Below the pieces are notes generated by a model. It had not been told where the DNA came from. It searched no databases and saw only the letters and a program-made list of their open reading frames with translations. Positions 1 through 9,092 of a stretch of 64,000 nucleotides of DNA are shown here, piece by piece. Made by a program: the position numbers and the translations under genes. This stretch comes from an uncultured Aquimarina sp. (lineage in GTDB: Bacteria; Bacteroidota; Bacteroidia; Flavobacteriales; Flavobacteriaceae), in the NCBI RefSeq assembly GCF_947492965.1, contig NZ_CANLOZ010000014.1:19975-83974 (forward strand), written 5' to 3'. Position 1 is the stretch's first letter, and each line of letters opens with the position of its first letter.

Positions 1-1
1 A

Positions 2-862
2 GAACATCATGCAGTCCTGCATACGGTGCAAGAAATTCAATTGCATACAGATATTGATGTTTGTTATGTAGATATAGAATCAAATGGAGTTGTTGATTAT
101 AAACATTTAGAGAAACTTTTGGAAGATTCTAGCGCTAAAACCTTGGTGAGTTTAATGCATGTAAATAACGAGGTGGGGACTATTTTGGATATTGAAAGGG
201 TAGGTGCATTGTGTAAATCTCACGAAGCGCTTTTTCATAGTGATATGGTGCAATCTATTGGTCATTTAGATGTAAACCTAAATCAATTAGAAGTAGATTT
301 TACTGCAGTAAGTGCTCATAAATTTCACGGTCCTAAAGGCGTAGGTTTTGCATACATAAAAAAGAACTCAGGACTTAAACCATTGATCTATGGAGGGGAG
401 CAGGAGCGAGGATATAGAGGAGGAACAGAAGGTGTTCACAATATTGTTGGAATGGATGAAGCATTAAGGTTAGCTTATGAGCATATGGATGAAGAGAAGC
501 TGTATGTTTCGAATCTAAAACAATACTTTGTTGATCAATTGAAGACGCAAATAGCTGGTGTAAAGTTTAATGCGAATTGCTGCGATTTGGAACATAGTAC
601 ATATACCTTGATTAACGTCTGCCTACCAATTTCACAGGAAAAAGCTGGAATTTTATTGTTTCAGTTGGATATTAAAGGAATCGCTTGTTCTAAAGGAAGC
701 GCTTGTCAAAGTGGAAGTGGTAAAGGATCTCATGTTTTGGCAGAGATTTTATCTGACGAAGACATGCAAAAGCCTTCTGTTAGGTTTTCTTTTTCCAAGT
801 ATAATACAAAAGAAGAAGTCGATTACGTAATTGAGGTCTTAAAAGAGTTTGTAGAAAACTAA
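2..862 (+). CDS. Cysteine desulfurase (NifS/IscS family), 5' end cut by window
   Basis: PLP-dependent enzyme that takes sulfur from L-cysteine for Fe-S cluster and thiocofactor synthesis. The reading frame is open to the left edge and begins with EHHAVLHT, a conserved internal motif of the family, so the N-terminal part lies outside the window; the first in-frame GTG at 26 is not the start. Visible landmarks are SAHKFHGPKG with the PLP-binding lysine, the RGGTEGVHNIVG segment, and near the C-terminus the loop SACQSG that carries the catalytic persulfide cysteine. Its stop overlaps the 3' end of the convergent TonB receptor gene by four bases. Family assignment is firm; whether it serves Fe-S assembly or tRNA thiolation cannot be told from here. 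Confidence 0.92.
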   Translation, partial: EHHAVLHTVQEIQLHTDIDVCYVDIESNGVVDYKHLEKLLEDSSAKTLVSLMHVNNEVGTILDIERVGALCKSHEALFHSDMVQSIGHLDVNLNQLEVDFTAVSAHKFHGPKGVGFAYIKKNSGLKPLIYGGEQERGYRGGTEGVHNIVGMDEALRLAYEHMDEEKLYVSNLKQYFVDQLKTQIAGVKFNANCCDLEHSTYTLINVCLPISQEKAGILLFQLDIKGIACSKGSACQSGSGKGSHVLAEILSDEDMQKPSVRFSFSKYNTKEEVDYVIEVLKEFVEN

Positions 863-3363
863 AATCTCATTCCTAAACGCACATTAAAAACTCGTTGTGT
901 TAAAAAGTTTGGAATCGAAAATTGTCTCTGAGAAGCTGCATCCCTAACAAATGTATTTGTTATTGAATTTAGGTTGTCAAAAAGGTTGAAAATTTCGAAT
1001 CCAATACTCAAATCTTTAAAGTTGTTGAAAAAGCTACCTTCTTTTCTTCTAATTTTATTATCCACTACAATATAAGAAATACCTAAATCCGCTCTTCTAT
1101 AATCTCTTAAACGTGTTTGGAAATCATAAGGATCTGCGTTGGTGGGAGAACCACCTGGCACTCCAGTTTGATAAACAAGGTTAAGATACATTTTCAGATT
1201 TGGAATGGTTGGGACATAATCCTGAAATAATGCTCCAATCTTAATCCTTTGATCTGTTGGTCTAGCTATATAACCTCTATTGTCTAAGTTTTCCTCAGTT
1301 TTTAATAAACCTAGGCTAAACCAACTTTCTGTTCCAGGAACAAATTCTCCGTTTAGTCTTAGATCAAAACCAGCTGCATAAGCTTCAGCATTATTATTTG
1401 CTCTATATCTAATACGAACGTTTTCTATAGTATAAGAATTAACGTCGGTTAATTTCTTATAGTAGAGTTCTGTTGTAAGCTTAAAAGGTCGTTTCCATAA
1501 ATTAAAACTGTAATCATTTCCTGCAACTATATGAATCGATTGCTGAGCCTTTACATCAGGTTGTACAGTTCCTTGCAGATCTCTTAATTCTCTATAAAAC
1601 GGAGGTTGATGATACCATCCTCCAGAAAGACGAAATACCATGTCTGATTTCCAATCAGGTTTGATAGCAACTTGTGCTCGAGGACTAAAAACTGTTTGAG
1701 AAGAATTACTTATTCCTTCTCCTGATACATTCCAATTATGAGCTCTAACTCCTACATTTGCCCAAACTTCGTGATCCTTAATATTTGTACGTAAACTATA
1801 TTGAGCATATCCAGAAAAACGATCAATGTTTACCATATTAGTTGCTCGTACACTGTTAAAAGGTACAATTGGACTTGCATTTGGATTATAAGGTTGATCA
1901 TTTACAAAAGTTCCTGGTGGACGGATTGAAAACCCTGCGGAATCTATCACTTCAAATTCTTGAATTCTATCTCGAATATCTTCAGAGGTATATTTTACAC
2001 CCCAATCAAATTGATGCTCATCAGCTATGTAAGTACCTTTGTGTTCTATATTAAAGATAAGCGCATCCAGATCATTTCTAGCATGCGTTAGCTGTGATCC
2101 AACACCTTGATTAAATTCGGCTTCTCCCAGATCTTCACCTCCAATATCAGTATTTACTGTGCCAAGAAAATAAGCAGCAAATATGTCGAAATACTCTTGT
2201 TCTTGTGTATGGTATGCTGATCCTATTAATTTAAGGGTCAAATTCTCATTCGCTTGGTAGGTTCCTTTTAAAGCTCCAAAATATGTTTGATAACGATCTC
2301 TTTCTTGTCCGTCATAAAAAACAGTTAATGCAATTGGATCGGTGATAGGCCCAAAGTTGGTTCTCCTGGTAAGTGGTTCGTAGTCATATCTATTGATAGC
2401 GATGTTTCCAAGGAATCCAAGTTCAAATTTCTTCGAAAAGTTATAAGAAAGATACGTTTGTACATCTGCAAATCTAGGTCTGAAATTGGTTTCGGTTTGC
2501 CTAGCATCAACAAGCAAACTATTATCTCTATACCTAACACCAACTACACCAGCAAATTTCTTGTCTTTTGTAATACCTCCAGCAGATATACTTCCTCCAA
2601 GTAGGCTCAAATCAGCAGATAAATCAAAGCGTGTAGGTCTTCTATAAGTAATATCTAATACTGATGATAATTTATCACCATATTTTGATTGGAAGCCACC
2701 AGCAGAAAAATCTACATTTCTTACTAGATCGGTATTTACAAAGCTTAGCCCTTCTTGTTGTCCAGATCTAATTAGAAACGGTCTATATACTTCAATTTCA
2801 TTAACGTACACTAGGTTTTCGTCAAAATTACCTCCTCGTACGGCATATTGCGTACTTAATTCATTATTGGAGCTTACTCCGGGTAAAGTTTTAAGTAATC
2901 CTTCCACACCCGCATTGGCCGAAGGGGTAATCCGAATGGTTTCGGGATCCAAAGTTGTGATTCCTTCAACGGCTTTTCGTTCTCTTCCGGTAATAATTAC
3001 TTCACTTATCTGTTCAAATTCCGTCTTTAATACTGGATTTAATTCGTATTCCTGATTTTCTTGTAAGTTAATTGTAAAGGTGATGTCCTTTAGTCCAACA
3101 TGGCTAATTTTAATGGTAATGTCTTTATTGGCAGGGATGCTTAATACATAAACACCATTTTCATCCGTTTTAGTGCCAGAGGTTTCATAAGATACATTTG
3201 CGTTAGCAACAGGCCTGTTGGATTCGTCTAGAACCACACCTTTTACAACTGCTTCTTGAGCAATAATCGAGTGACTTAAAATAACAAGAAGAAAAACAAA
3301 AAGAACGGGTAGATTTTTCAAAGAGTATGTGTATTTACGGTTTTCTAAAGAATGTTGTTTCAA
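859..3363 (-). CDS. TonB-dependent outer-membrane receptor
   Basis: Outer-membrane active transporter of 834 aa. A signal peptide ends near residue 36 (IIAQEA). It is followed by a carboxypeptidase-regulatory-like domain of about 80 residues (VVLDESNRPVANANV), which is typical of Bacteroidota receptors, then a plug domain at about 130-235 (LLKTLPGVSS, AVRGGNFDENLVYVNEIEV) and a long barrel ending in the C-terminal phenylalanine of outer-membrane proteins (RLGMRF). There is no SusD partner next to it, so it is not a classical polysaccharide locus and the substrate is unknown. The start lies 29 bases inside the 3' end of the upstream M23 peptidase gene, so the two are probably co-transcribed and translationally coupled. 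Confidence 0.9.
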   Translation of the reverse strand: MKQHSLENRKYTYSLKNLPVLFVFLLVILSHSIIAQEAVVKGVVLDESNRPVANANVSYETSGTKTDENGVYVLSIPANKDITIKISHVGLKDITFTINLQENQEYELNPVLKTEFEQISEVIITGRERKAVEGITTLDPETIRITPSANAGVEGLLKTLPGVSSNNELSTQYAVRGGNFDENLVYVNEIEVYRPFLIRSGQQEGLSFVNTDLVRNVDFSAGGFQSKYGDKLSSVLDITYRRPTRFDLSADLSLLGGSISAGGITKDKKFAGVVGVRYRDNSLLVDARQTETNFRPRFADVQTYLSYNFSKKFELGFLGNIAINRYDYEPLTRRTNFGPITDPIALTVFYDGQERDRYQTYFGALKGTYQANENLTLKLIGSAYHTQEQEYFDIFAAYFLGTVNTDIGGEDLGEAEFNQGVGSQLTHARNDLDALIFNIEHKGTYIADEHQFDWGVKYTSEDIRDRIQEFEVIDSAGFSIRPPGTFVNDQPYNPNASPIVPFNSVRATNMVNIDRFSGYAQYSLRTNIKDHEVWANVGVRAHNWNVSGEGISNSSQTVFSPRAQVAIKPDWKSDMVFRLSGGWYHQPPFYRELRDLQGTVQPDVKAQQSIHIVAGNDYSFNLWKRPFKLTTELYYKKLTDVNSYTIENVRIRYRANNNAEAYAAGFDLRLNGEFVPGTESWFSLGLLKTEENLDNRGYIARPTDQRIKIGALFQDYVPTIPNLKMYLNLVYQTGVPGGSPTNADPYDFQTRLRDYRRADLGISYIVVDNKIRRKEGSFFNNFKDLSIGFEIFNLFDNLNSITNTFVRDAASQRQFSIPNFLTQRVFNVRLGMRF

Positions 3364-5023
3364 AAGTAGTACTATTTCCTACTTTATCTAACACGATAAG
3401 TTTGAATTTATTTTCTGTTTCTGAAATTATTTTATCATTAAAATCATAAACAAGCATTCCAGTTTTATAGTCATACTCCATTAATACGAATTTTCCATTG
3501 ATCGTAGCACGATAACTTTTAATTCCAGAATCTGTATCGTCAATTTTAATTTTTAAGAAATTGGCTTTTGACATCCATTTCTTACTAGAAACGTTAATAG
3601 GTACGATAGTTGGTTTTTCGTTATCTGTGAATAAAGAATAACTTCCTAAAGTTCTTGTTCTGGTAGAAAAACGATTCCCTTTCTTATTCGTTTTTACGTG
3701 ATAATGTTTATCGTTATAACCAAGTCGTCCTATGTATAATTTTTTCTTATCTGTTTCGCTATAATTAGCTACATCAAAAACAACGGTCATGTTTTTATGC
3801 AACGGAATTTCGTCTTCATGAATTTTAATGGTATCACCATTTGTAGCAATATCTAGGTAAGCATTTTCATAAAGACTTCCTTTAGGTATGTATAAATCAA
3901 ATATTCCTGAATTATAAGTAAAGTTTTCTGAAGGTTGTATGAAATAGGGTGTTTTGACAATTTCTTTTTTAGTGATTTTTTCAATGTTTTTTCCTTGAAT
4001 AGGAATACTTATTTCTGTAGTATTATTATTAAAATCTTTTACAAAAACTTTTGCAGTATAAGATAAGCTATCTTCGATGTTGAAAATACCTTTGTCAACT
4101 GTATTTTTATAGATGCTGAGAGGATTATTTTTTTCAATAAACAACTTGGTAATTCTACTCCGGTTTTTCTTGTAATGAGCATAATCGATCAATCTATTTA
4201 TATAACGTGTTTCGGAAAATGAAAATCGTTTCATCTCCATAGAAAAATTTTCCTGACCATTGATTTCGGTAGTGATTTTGTAAACACCATTTTTATTAGC
4301 AGCAAGATTTTGTTGGTCGATAGTAGATACTCCAATGCCAATTTTCCCGATAGCGGTAACACCTTCAGCTTTGAAATTTCCGTTGTCTAATGGAATCAAT
4401 CTAAGTTTCGAAGGATTTTGGTTTCCGTTAATATGTGATTTTTCTTCTAAACTGTACAGCCATACGCTGTTAATTATAGGTTTTTTGGTATCCTTTACTT
4501 GGATACCAAAAGTAAGGGGGTTCATTGGTCTTGCCTTGGCATCCCTTATTTCAAAATGAAGATGCGGACCGCCACTTCCTCCCGTATTTCCGCTATACGC
4601 AATTATTTTTCCTTTGGTTACCGACAAGGCGCCAGCTTTAGGAAAAAGCTCAATTTCATAGGATTCTTTTGCGTATTGTCGTTTCTTTATGTATGCTTCT
4701 ATTTCTGGTGCGAATTTCTGAAGATGGGCATATACCGTTGTGTATCCATTCGGATGCGAAATATAGATAGCCTTTCCATATCCAAAATGAGAGATTTTTA
4801 TTCTGCTTACATTACCGCTAGCAGCTGCATATACAGGTAAACCTTCTTCTCCGTTAGTTTTTAAATCTAAACCAGAATGAAAATGATTAGATCTTAATTC
4901 TCCGTATGTTCCAGATACTGCCAGAGGGATATCCAAAGGATTTGAAAAATAATCAGTAGGAACGTTCTTTTGACCATACCCAATAATAGTAAAACTGAGT
5001 AATAATAATGTAAAAACTCGCAT
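3335..5023 (-). CDS. M23 family metallopeptidase, exported
   Basis: Predicted periplasmic peptidoglycan endopeptidase of the LytM/lysostaphin type, 562 aa. Residues 1-17 form a signal peptide. The M23 domain follows at once, at about 28-165: zinc ligands H49 and D53 in HSGLD and the HLH pair H154/H156 in GGPHLHFEIRD. All the catalytic residues are present, so it should be active rather than a degenerate scaffold. The remaining 390 or so residues are beta-rich and unassigned, with Ig-like character. It is the first gene of a two-gene unit with the TonB receptor, an arrangement that might link wall remodelling to receptor insertion (inference). Confidence 0.87.
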   Translation of the reverse strand: MRVFTLLLLSFTIIGYGQKNVPTDYFSNPLDIPLAVSGTYGELRSNHFHSGLDLKTNGEEGLPVYAAASGNVSRIKISHFGYGKAIYISHPNGYTTVYAHLQKFAPEIEAYIKKRQYAKESYEIELFPKAGALSVTKGKIIAYSGNTGGSGGPHLHFEIRDAKARPMNPLTFGIQVKDTKKPIINSVWLYSLEEKSHINGNQNPSKLRLIPLDNGNFKAEGVTAIGKIGIGVSTIDQQNLAANKNGVYKITTEINGQENFSMEMKRFSFSETRYINRLIDYAHYKKNRSRITKLFIEKNNPLSIYKNTVDKGIFNIEDSLSYTAKVFVKDFNNNTTEISIPIQGKNIEKITKKEIVKTPYFIQPSENFTYNSGIFDLYIPKGSLYENAYLDIATNGDTIKIHEDEIPLHKNMTVVFDVANYSETDKKKLYIGRLGYNDKHYHVKTNKKGNRFSTRTRTLGSYSLFTDNEKPTIVPINVSSKKWMSKANFLKIKIDDTDSGIKSYRATINGKFVLMEYDYKTGMLVYDFNDKIISETENKFKLIVLDKVGNSTTFETTFFRKP

Positions 5024-5203
5024 AGAAGGTAAATGTAAATATTTAGAGGTTAAAATTAAAGTGATGGTCGATGAAAAACTAAAAGTCTATAAATTAATTA
5101 CTTGATTGGTTAGATCTTTTAGCTTTAAAATTAGTTTAAAAACTATTGGGTTTTTTCAATTGGTATGTTAACTTTGTGTAACGAAGTATTGCGTAAAATT
5201 ATA

Positions 5204-5494
5204 ATGAGTAATTTGATTGAAATTGTTGATTCTCTTGAGAATAGGATTAGTAAACTGCTCCATAAATATGATTTGATGAAGCAGCAAAATGCCGATCTTA
5301 AGGAAAAAATAAAGAATTTAGAATCTAATTCTGAAATTCAAAACGATCAATTAAAGCAATGGGAAGAAAAATTCAGTGCACTCAAAAATGCAAACGCAAT
5401 GCTCGGCAGTGACGAATATAAAAGGGAAACCAAGCTCAAAATAAATGCCTTAATAAGAGAGATAGATGTCTGTATAGCACAGCTGTCGGAGTGA
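5204..5494 (+). CDS. Small coiled-coil protein upstream of zapA
   Basis: Predicted 96-aa cytoplasmic protein, almost entirely helical and highly charged (KYDLMKQQNADLKEKIKNL), with heptad-like spacing over residues 10-65. I start it at the ATG at 5204 (MSNLIEIVDSLE) rather than the upstream ATG at 5165, because the 13 extra residues look like untranslated leader. It ends 10 bases before zapA, so the two are probably one operon. The position and coiled-coil character suggest a division-associated partner of ZapA, analogous to ZapB, but that is inference from context; no enzymatic motif is present. Confidence 0.75.
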   Translation: MSNLIEIVDSLENRISKLLHKYDLMKQQNADLKEKIKNLESNSEIQNDQLKQWEEKFSALKNANAMLGSDEYKRETKLKINALIREIDVCIAQLSE

Positions 5495-5504
5495 TAAAAA
5501 AAAC

Positions 5505-5795
5505 ATGGCAGACAAATTAAAAATCAAATTATCAGTTGCGGATAGAGTATATCCATTAACGATCAAGCCAGATCAAGAAGAAGGCTTGCGTAAGGCTGCT
5601 AAGAAGATTGAAGCCATGATTAAGCAATTTGAGCAAAGTTATGCTGTTAGAGATAAGCAAGATGTATTGGCAATGTGTGCTTTACAGTTTGCTGCACAAG
5701 TAGAACAAAAGGTTATAGATAAAGATAGTGATGAAATAAATGTAACAGGAAGGCTTAATGCCTTAAATGATTTGTTGCAAGATCATCTATCATAA
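5505..5795 (+). CDS. zapA: Cell division protein ZapA
   Basis: 96-aa homologue of ZapA, which binds FtsZ and bundles protofilaments at the Z-ring. The N-terminal beta strand region (LKIKLSVADRVYPLTIKPDQEEGLRKAAKKIE) matches the ZapA head domain, followed by a helical tail for dimerisation. It lies just downstream of the coiled-coil gene and upstream of a 6S RNA, so the zapA-6S RNA neighbourhood known from Proteobacteria is present here as well. Length fits the family. Confidence 0.87.
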   Translation: MADKLKIKLSVADRVYPLTIKPDQEEGLRKAAKKIEAMIKQFEQSYAVRDKQDVLAMCALQFAAQVEQKVIDKDSDEINVTGRLNALNDLLQDHLS

Positions 5796-5819
5796 ACGTT
5801 CATTAAAATAAATAAGGTT

Positions 5820-6004
5820 ACTGCCTGCACTAGTTGTTATTTTTTGATAAACTCAACAAGAATTATTTTAAAAAGGGTGAGTTTAAGTTGTAAAAGCAAG
5901 CCGTGCTGATTTTTTCAGTTTCACGGATCCTTGACCAGCTTGTTAGCCCTAAACCTGTTTTTACAGAGTTTATACAAAACCCAAGCTAGTGCAGGCTTTT
6001 TTTA
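5820..6004 (+). ncRNA. ssrS: 6S RNA (6S-Flavo type)
   Basis: The 231-base gap between zapA and rny holds a long-range stem: GCCTGCACTAG at 5823-5833 pairs perfectly with CTAGTGCAGGC at 5987-5997, followed by a run of seven T that can serve as terminator. Inside, ATAAACTC (5847-5854) can pair with GAGTTTAT (5967-5974), and CCGTG (5901-5905) with CACGG (5922-5926), leaving an unpaired central part. A roughly 180-nt rod with a closing stem and a central bubble next to zapA is what is expected of 6S RNA, which binds the housekeeping RNA polymerase by mimicking open promoter DNA. A covariance search with the 6S-Flavo Rfam model would settle it. Confidence 0.8.
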
Positions 6005-6026
6005 TATATAAACACTAACTAGAATT

Positions 6027-7592
6027 ATGGATAACATTATATTTTTGATTATTGCTGCGGTTGCAGGTTTAGTGATAGGTTTTATTATCGCTAAAGTATT
6101 GGAGCGCAACAAAGCCTCAGAAATTGTCAAAAACGCAAAAAAGACTTCGCAGAGTATTATAAGAGATGCTAAAAGCGAAGGAGAAACAATTAAGAAAGAT
6201 AAAATTCTTCAGGCAAAGGAGAAGTTTATAGAGCTTAAATCGGAGCATGAAAAAGTAATTTTATCTCGAGATAAGAAGATGGCAGAAGCCGAAAAAAGGA
6301 CAAGAGATAAAGAATCACAGGTTTCTAATGAACTTTCAAAAGGCAAGAAGTTAAACGCAGAATTAGAGCAGAAGATTAAAGATTATAATCATAGGAATGA
6401 CTATCTTGAGAAGAAGCAAGGAGAATTAAAAAAGCTTCATAAGAGTCAGGTACAGCAATTAGAAGTAATATCAGGGCTGTCTGCTGATGAAGCAAAAGAT
6501 CAGCTTATAGAATCGTTAAAAGAACAAGCCAAAACAGATTCTATGGCATTAATTCAAGATACGATAGAAGAGGCTAAGCTTACTGCACAACAAGAAGCTA
6601 AGAAAGTTATTATTAATACGATCCAAAGAATCGGTACAGAAGAAGCTATTGAAAATTGTGTATCTGTATTTAATATTGAAAGTGATGATGTAAAAGGACG
6701 TATTATTGGACGTGAAGGTCGAAATATTAGAGCTATTGAGGCAGCTACGGGTGTAGAAATTATTGTAGACGATACACCGGAAGCGATTATTTTATCATGT
6801 TTTGATTCTGTGCGAAGAGAAGTTGCTAGACTTTCTTTACATAAATTAGTTACGGATGGTAGAATACATCCTGCTAGAATTGAAGAAATAGTAAAAAAGA
6901 CAAGAAAGCAGATCGATGAAGAAATTATCGAAGTAGGTAAGAGAACCGTTATCGATCTTGGTATTCATGGATTGCATCCTGAGCTTATAAAAACTGTGGG
7001 GAGAATGAAATACCGCTCCTCGTATGGCCAGAATTTACTGCAACACTCTAGAGAAGTGGCTAAGCTTTGTGGTGTGATGGCTGCGGAGTTAGGGCTTAAT
7101 CCTAAATTAGCAAAGCGAGCTGGTTTGTTGCATGACATAGGTAAAGTGCCAGATACAGAAACAGAAGTACCTCATGCTATCTTAGGAATGCAATGGGCAG
7201 AGAAGTATGGGGAAAAACCTGATGTATGCAATGCGATAGGTGCTCACCATGATGAAATCGAAATGACAGCATTGATATCACCAATTGTTCAGGTGTGTGA
7301 TGCTATTAGTGGTGCTAGGCCAGGTGCACGTAGACAGGTGTTAGATTCCTATATCCAACGATTAAAAGATCTGGAAGACATCGCATTTGGATTTAGTGGA
7401 GTTAAGAAAGCTTATGCGATACAAGCTGGTCGAGAATTGCGTGTAATTGTTGAAAGCGAAAAAGTAAATGACGAAAGGGCTGCTAGTCTGTCATTTGAAA
7501 TTTCTCAGAAAATACAAACGGATATGACCTATCCAGGACAAGTTAAAATTACAGTGATAAGAGAAACCAGGGCTGTAAATATAGCAAAGTAA
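6027..7592 (+). CDS. rny: Ribonuclease Y
   Basis: Membrane-anchored endoribonuclease that starts bulk mRNA decay. The 521-aa protein has the full family layout: one N-terminal transmembrane helix (residues 4-24), a long charged coiled coil (about 30-200), a KH RNA-binding domain at about 215-275 (GRIIGREGRNIRAIEAATG), an HD phosphohydrolase domain with the HD pair near residue 369 (LLHDIGKV) and the conserved C-terminal region. Length is normal for the family. It lies immediately downstream of the 6S RNA terminator, so it probably has a promoter of its own or receives read-through from zapA. Confidence 0.95.
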   Translation: MDNIIFLIIAAVAGLVIGFIIAKVLERNKASEIVKNAKKTSQSIIRDAKSEGETIKKDKILQAKEKFIELKSEHEKVILSRDKKMAEAEKRTRDKESQVSNELSKGKKLNAELEQKIKDYNHRNDYLEKKQGELKKLHKSQVQQLEVISGLSADEAKDQLIESLKEQAKTDSMALIQDTIEEAKLTAQQEAKKVIINTIQRIGTEEAIENCVSVFNIESDDVKGRIIGREGRNIRAIEAATGVEIIVDDTPEAIILSCFDSVRREVARLSLHKLVTDGRIHPARIEEIVKKTRKQIDEEIIEVGKRTVIDLGIHGLHPELIKTVGRMKYRSSYGQNLLQHSREVAKLCGVMAAELGLNPKLAKRAGLLHDIGKVPDTETEVPHAILGMQWAEKYGEKPDVCNAIGAHHDEIEMTALISPIVQVCDAISGARPGARRQVLDSYIQRLKDLEDIAFGFSGVKKAYAIQAGRELRVIVESEKVNDERAASLSFEISQKIQTDMTYPGQVKITVIRETRAVNIAK

Positions 7593-7611
7593 AAAAACAC
7601 AAAACTTTTAT

Positions 7612-7640
7612 AAAAAGGGCGTCATTTGATGCTCTTTTTT
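7612..7640. terminator. Bidirectional terminator between rny and the SpoIIAA-like cluster
   Basis: An A-rich arm AAAAAGGGCGTCA and a matching TGATGCTCTTTTT arm, with two G-U pairs and a three-base loop, form a hairpin with A/T tracts on both sides. It lies between two convergent genes and overlaps the stop codon of the minus-strand one. Confidence 0.65.
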
Positions 7641-8041
7641 TGTTTTTCCTTTGGAGTTATTGTTTTATAAGGATGTTTTTTTATCAATTGATCTTTCCAA
7701 GTTAAAGCTGATTCCAAATCATCAAATCTCTTAAATTCTTTTTTAAAGAACTTCTTTTCGTATTTGGTTAGGGTTTTTTGAATTGGATCATTTGATACCA
7801 CTGCAAACCCTAAAAGAGAAGGAATTTTTGCGGTTTTGATATATACAATTGGATCTACCGAATACGAATTGATTCTATTTGTTATATAGACAAAAGGGGT
7901 GTTTTTAAAATGCTTCTCAGCTATTCTTATTAGGATAGCGTTATTTTCGACCGAAACCACAATCCCTTCGTGCATTGTGGCTAATACATAATCATCATGT
8001 ATTTCTAAGTCGCAAAAATCTAATTCGTAAGATCTAATCAT
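7622..8041 (-). CDS. SpoIIAA-like (STAS/SEC14-type) small protein, paralogue 1
   Basis: 139-aa predicted cytoplasmic protein, last of four tandem paralogues. It shares the family pattern: an N-terminal strand (YELDFCDLEIHDDYVLATMHEG), a helix ending in FVYITNRINSYSVDP, a conserved LLGFAVVS strand and a C-terminal amphipathic stretch (FFKKEFKRFDDLESALTWKDQL). The last motif, F-x-D-x-x-x-A-x-x-W, resembles the SpoIIAA-like/STAS fold, which suggests protein or lipid binding rather than catalysis; this is an inference from motif shape. It has a lysine-rich C-terminal extension that the other copies lack. Role unknown. Confidence 0.7.
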   Translation of the reverse strand: MIRSYELDFCDLEIHDDYVLATMHEGIVVSVENNAILIRIAEKHFKNTPFVYITNRINSYSVDPIVYIKTAKIPSLLGFAVVSNDPIQKTLTKYEKKFFKKEFKRFDDLESALTWKDQLIKKHPYKTITPKEKQKKSIK

Positions 8042-8091
8042 GTGGGGAGTTTTCTCAATGTTGTATAAAATAAATGAATTATTTTATTAAT

Positions 8092-8463
8092 TCATAAACT
8101 ATTTAATATTTTGTTTTTCCATTTTAAAGCTTCTTTTAGGTTATTGAAGTATGCTATTTCTTTATTAAAAAATTTACTTTCCAGCTCTGTCAGTTTTTTT
8201 TGCCTATGGTTTTTTGACACGATTGCAATACCTTTTAAGGTGTCAATTTTTGTAGTTTCATGATAGACAGTAGGGTCTACTGCATAATTGTTTATCCTGT
8301 TGGAAATGTAAATAAATGGTTTGTTGTTAAAATATTTTATAACAAATTCTAATAGTAGATTGTTGTGTTCAGGCATGACCAAAAAGCCTTCTGAAATTGT
8401 ATTTTTAAGATAATCTTGGTGTATTTCTACTTTAGCGAAACCTAAATCATAGTATTTTGTCAT
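8092..8463 (-). CDS. SpoIIAA-like (STAS/SEC14-type) small protein, paralogue 2
   Basis: 123-aa paralogue, the most divergent of the four. It keeps ISEGFLVMPEHNNLLLEFV, FIYISNRINNYAVDPTVYHETTKI, a GIAIVS strand and the C-terminal FNNLKEALKWKNKIL. No catalytic residues are conserved beyond the structural core. A TAGTTTTG element, which fits the Bacteroidota -7 consensus, lies on the minus strand at 8516-8523, so this copy may be transcribed on its own. Function unknown; sequence divergence among otherwise similar copies suggests separate partners (inference). Confidence 0.7.
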   Translation of the reverse strand: MTKYYDLGFAKVEIHQDYLKNTISEGFLVMPEHNNLLLEFVIKYFNNKPFIYISNRINNYAVDPTVYHETTKIDTLKGIAIVSKNHRQKKLTELESKFFNKEIAYFNNLKEALKWKNKILNSL

Positions 8464-8573
8464 ATTTCATTTCAAAACTATTATTTAAGTATGGTTAATT
8501 TAGTATAATTTACAACAAAACTATTACTTATGAAAATTTGAAATTTTCTTTGTTTTGAAATTTTGGGGAATTT

Positions 8574-8960
8574 TCAAACTAATGAATTGGAGTAATCTTG
8601 TAGTAATTCATCCTTCCATATTAAAGCTGATTCCATATCATCAAACCTTTTTAATTCTTTACTAAAAAAAGCTTGCTCAAGTTTGATTTGTTTTTCTTGT
8701 AAAGGATCTTTAGATACCACAGCAAATCCCAATAAGTTGCAGATCTTTGTAGTTTCTAAATATATGGTAGGATCTACAGCATAAGAATTAATACGATGAG
8801 TAATATATAAAAATGGTTTGTTTTTAAAATGCTTTTCTACCATTTCTAGTAAAACATTGTTGTGTTTTGGGGTTATGGTTATTCCTTCATTTATAATAGA
8901 TTTGATATAATCATCATAAATTTCGATAAGCCCAAAATTTAGTTGATAAGTGTTAATCAT
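8574..8960 (-). CDS. SpoIIAA-like (STAS/SEC14-type) small protein, paralogue 3
   Basis: 128-aa paralogue very close to copies 1 and 4 over the core: LNFGLIEIYDDYIKSIINEG, ITHRINSYAVDP, LLGFAVVSKDPLQ and FDDMESALIWKDELL. It has no signal peptide or membrane segment, so it should be cytoplasmic. The gaps to its neighbours (110 and 132 bases) and a TATATTTG promoter element just upstream indicate that it is transcribed independently. Function not recognised beyond the SpoIIAA-like fold suggestion. Confidence 0.7.
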   Translation of the reverse strand: MINTYQLNFGLIEIYDDYIKSIINEGITITPKHNNVLLEMVEKHFKNKPFLYITHRINSYAVDPTIYLETTKICNLLGFAVVSKDPLQEKQIKLEQAFFSKELKRFDDMESALIWKDELLQDYSNSLV

Positions 8961-8980
8961 TAGGGGTATTTTAGGTGGAG

Positions 8981-8988
8981 CAAATATA
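8981..8988 (-). promoter_or_regulatory. Candidate -7 promoter element for paralogue 3
   Basis: Reading on the minus strand, TATATTTG matches the Bacteroidota TAnnTTTG consensus and ends 20 bases before the start codon. No clear TTG -33 element is seen at the expected distance, so support is partial. Confidence 0.4.
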
Positions 8989-9092
8989 TAGTTTAGGATT
9001 TAAAAACTATAGTTTTTTAAATAAAATTTTGGGATTTTTCCCTTGTTTGTATTCTTTGTTTATGAGTCACTTTTACGGTAGTTTCAAATGCT

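Noticed and set aside
859..5023. A polysaccharide utilisation locus around the TonB receptor
   Set aside because: There is no SusD-like gene, carbohydrate-active enzyme or regulator next to the receptor; the only partner is an M23 peptidase.
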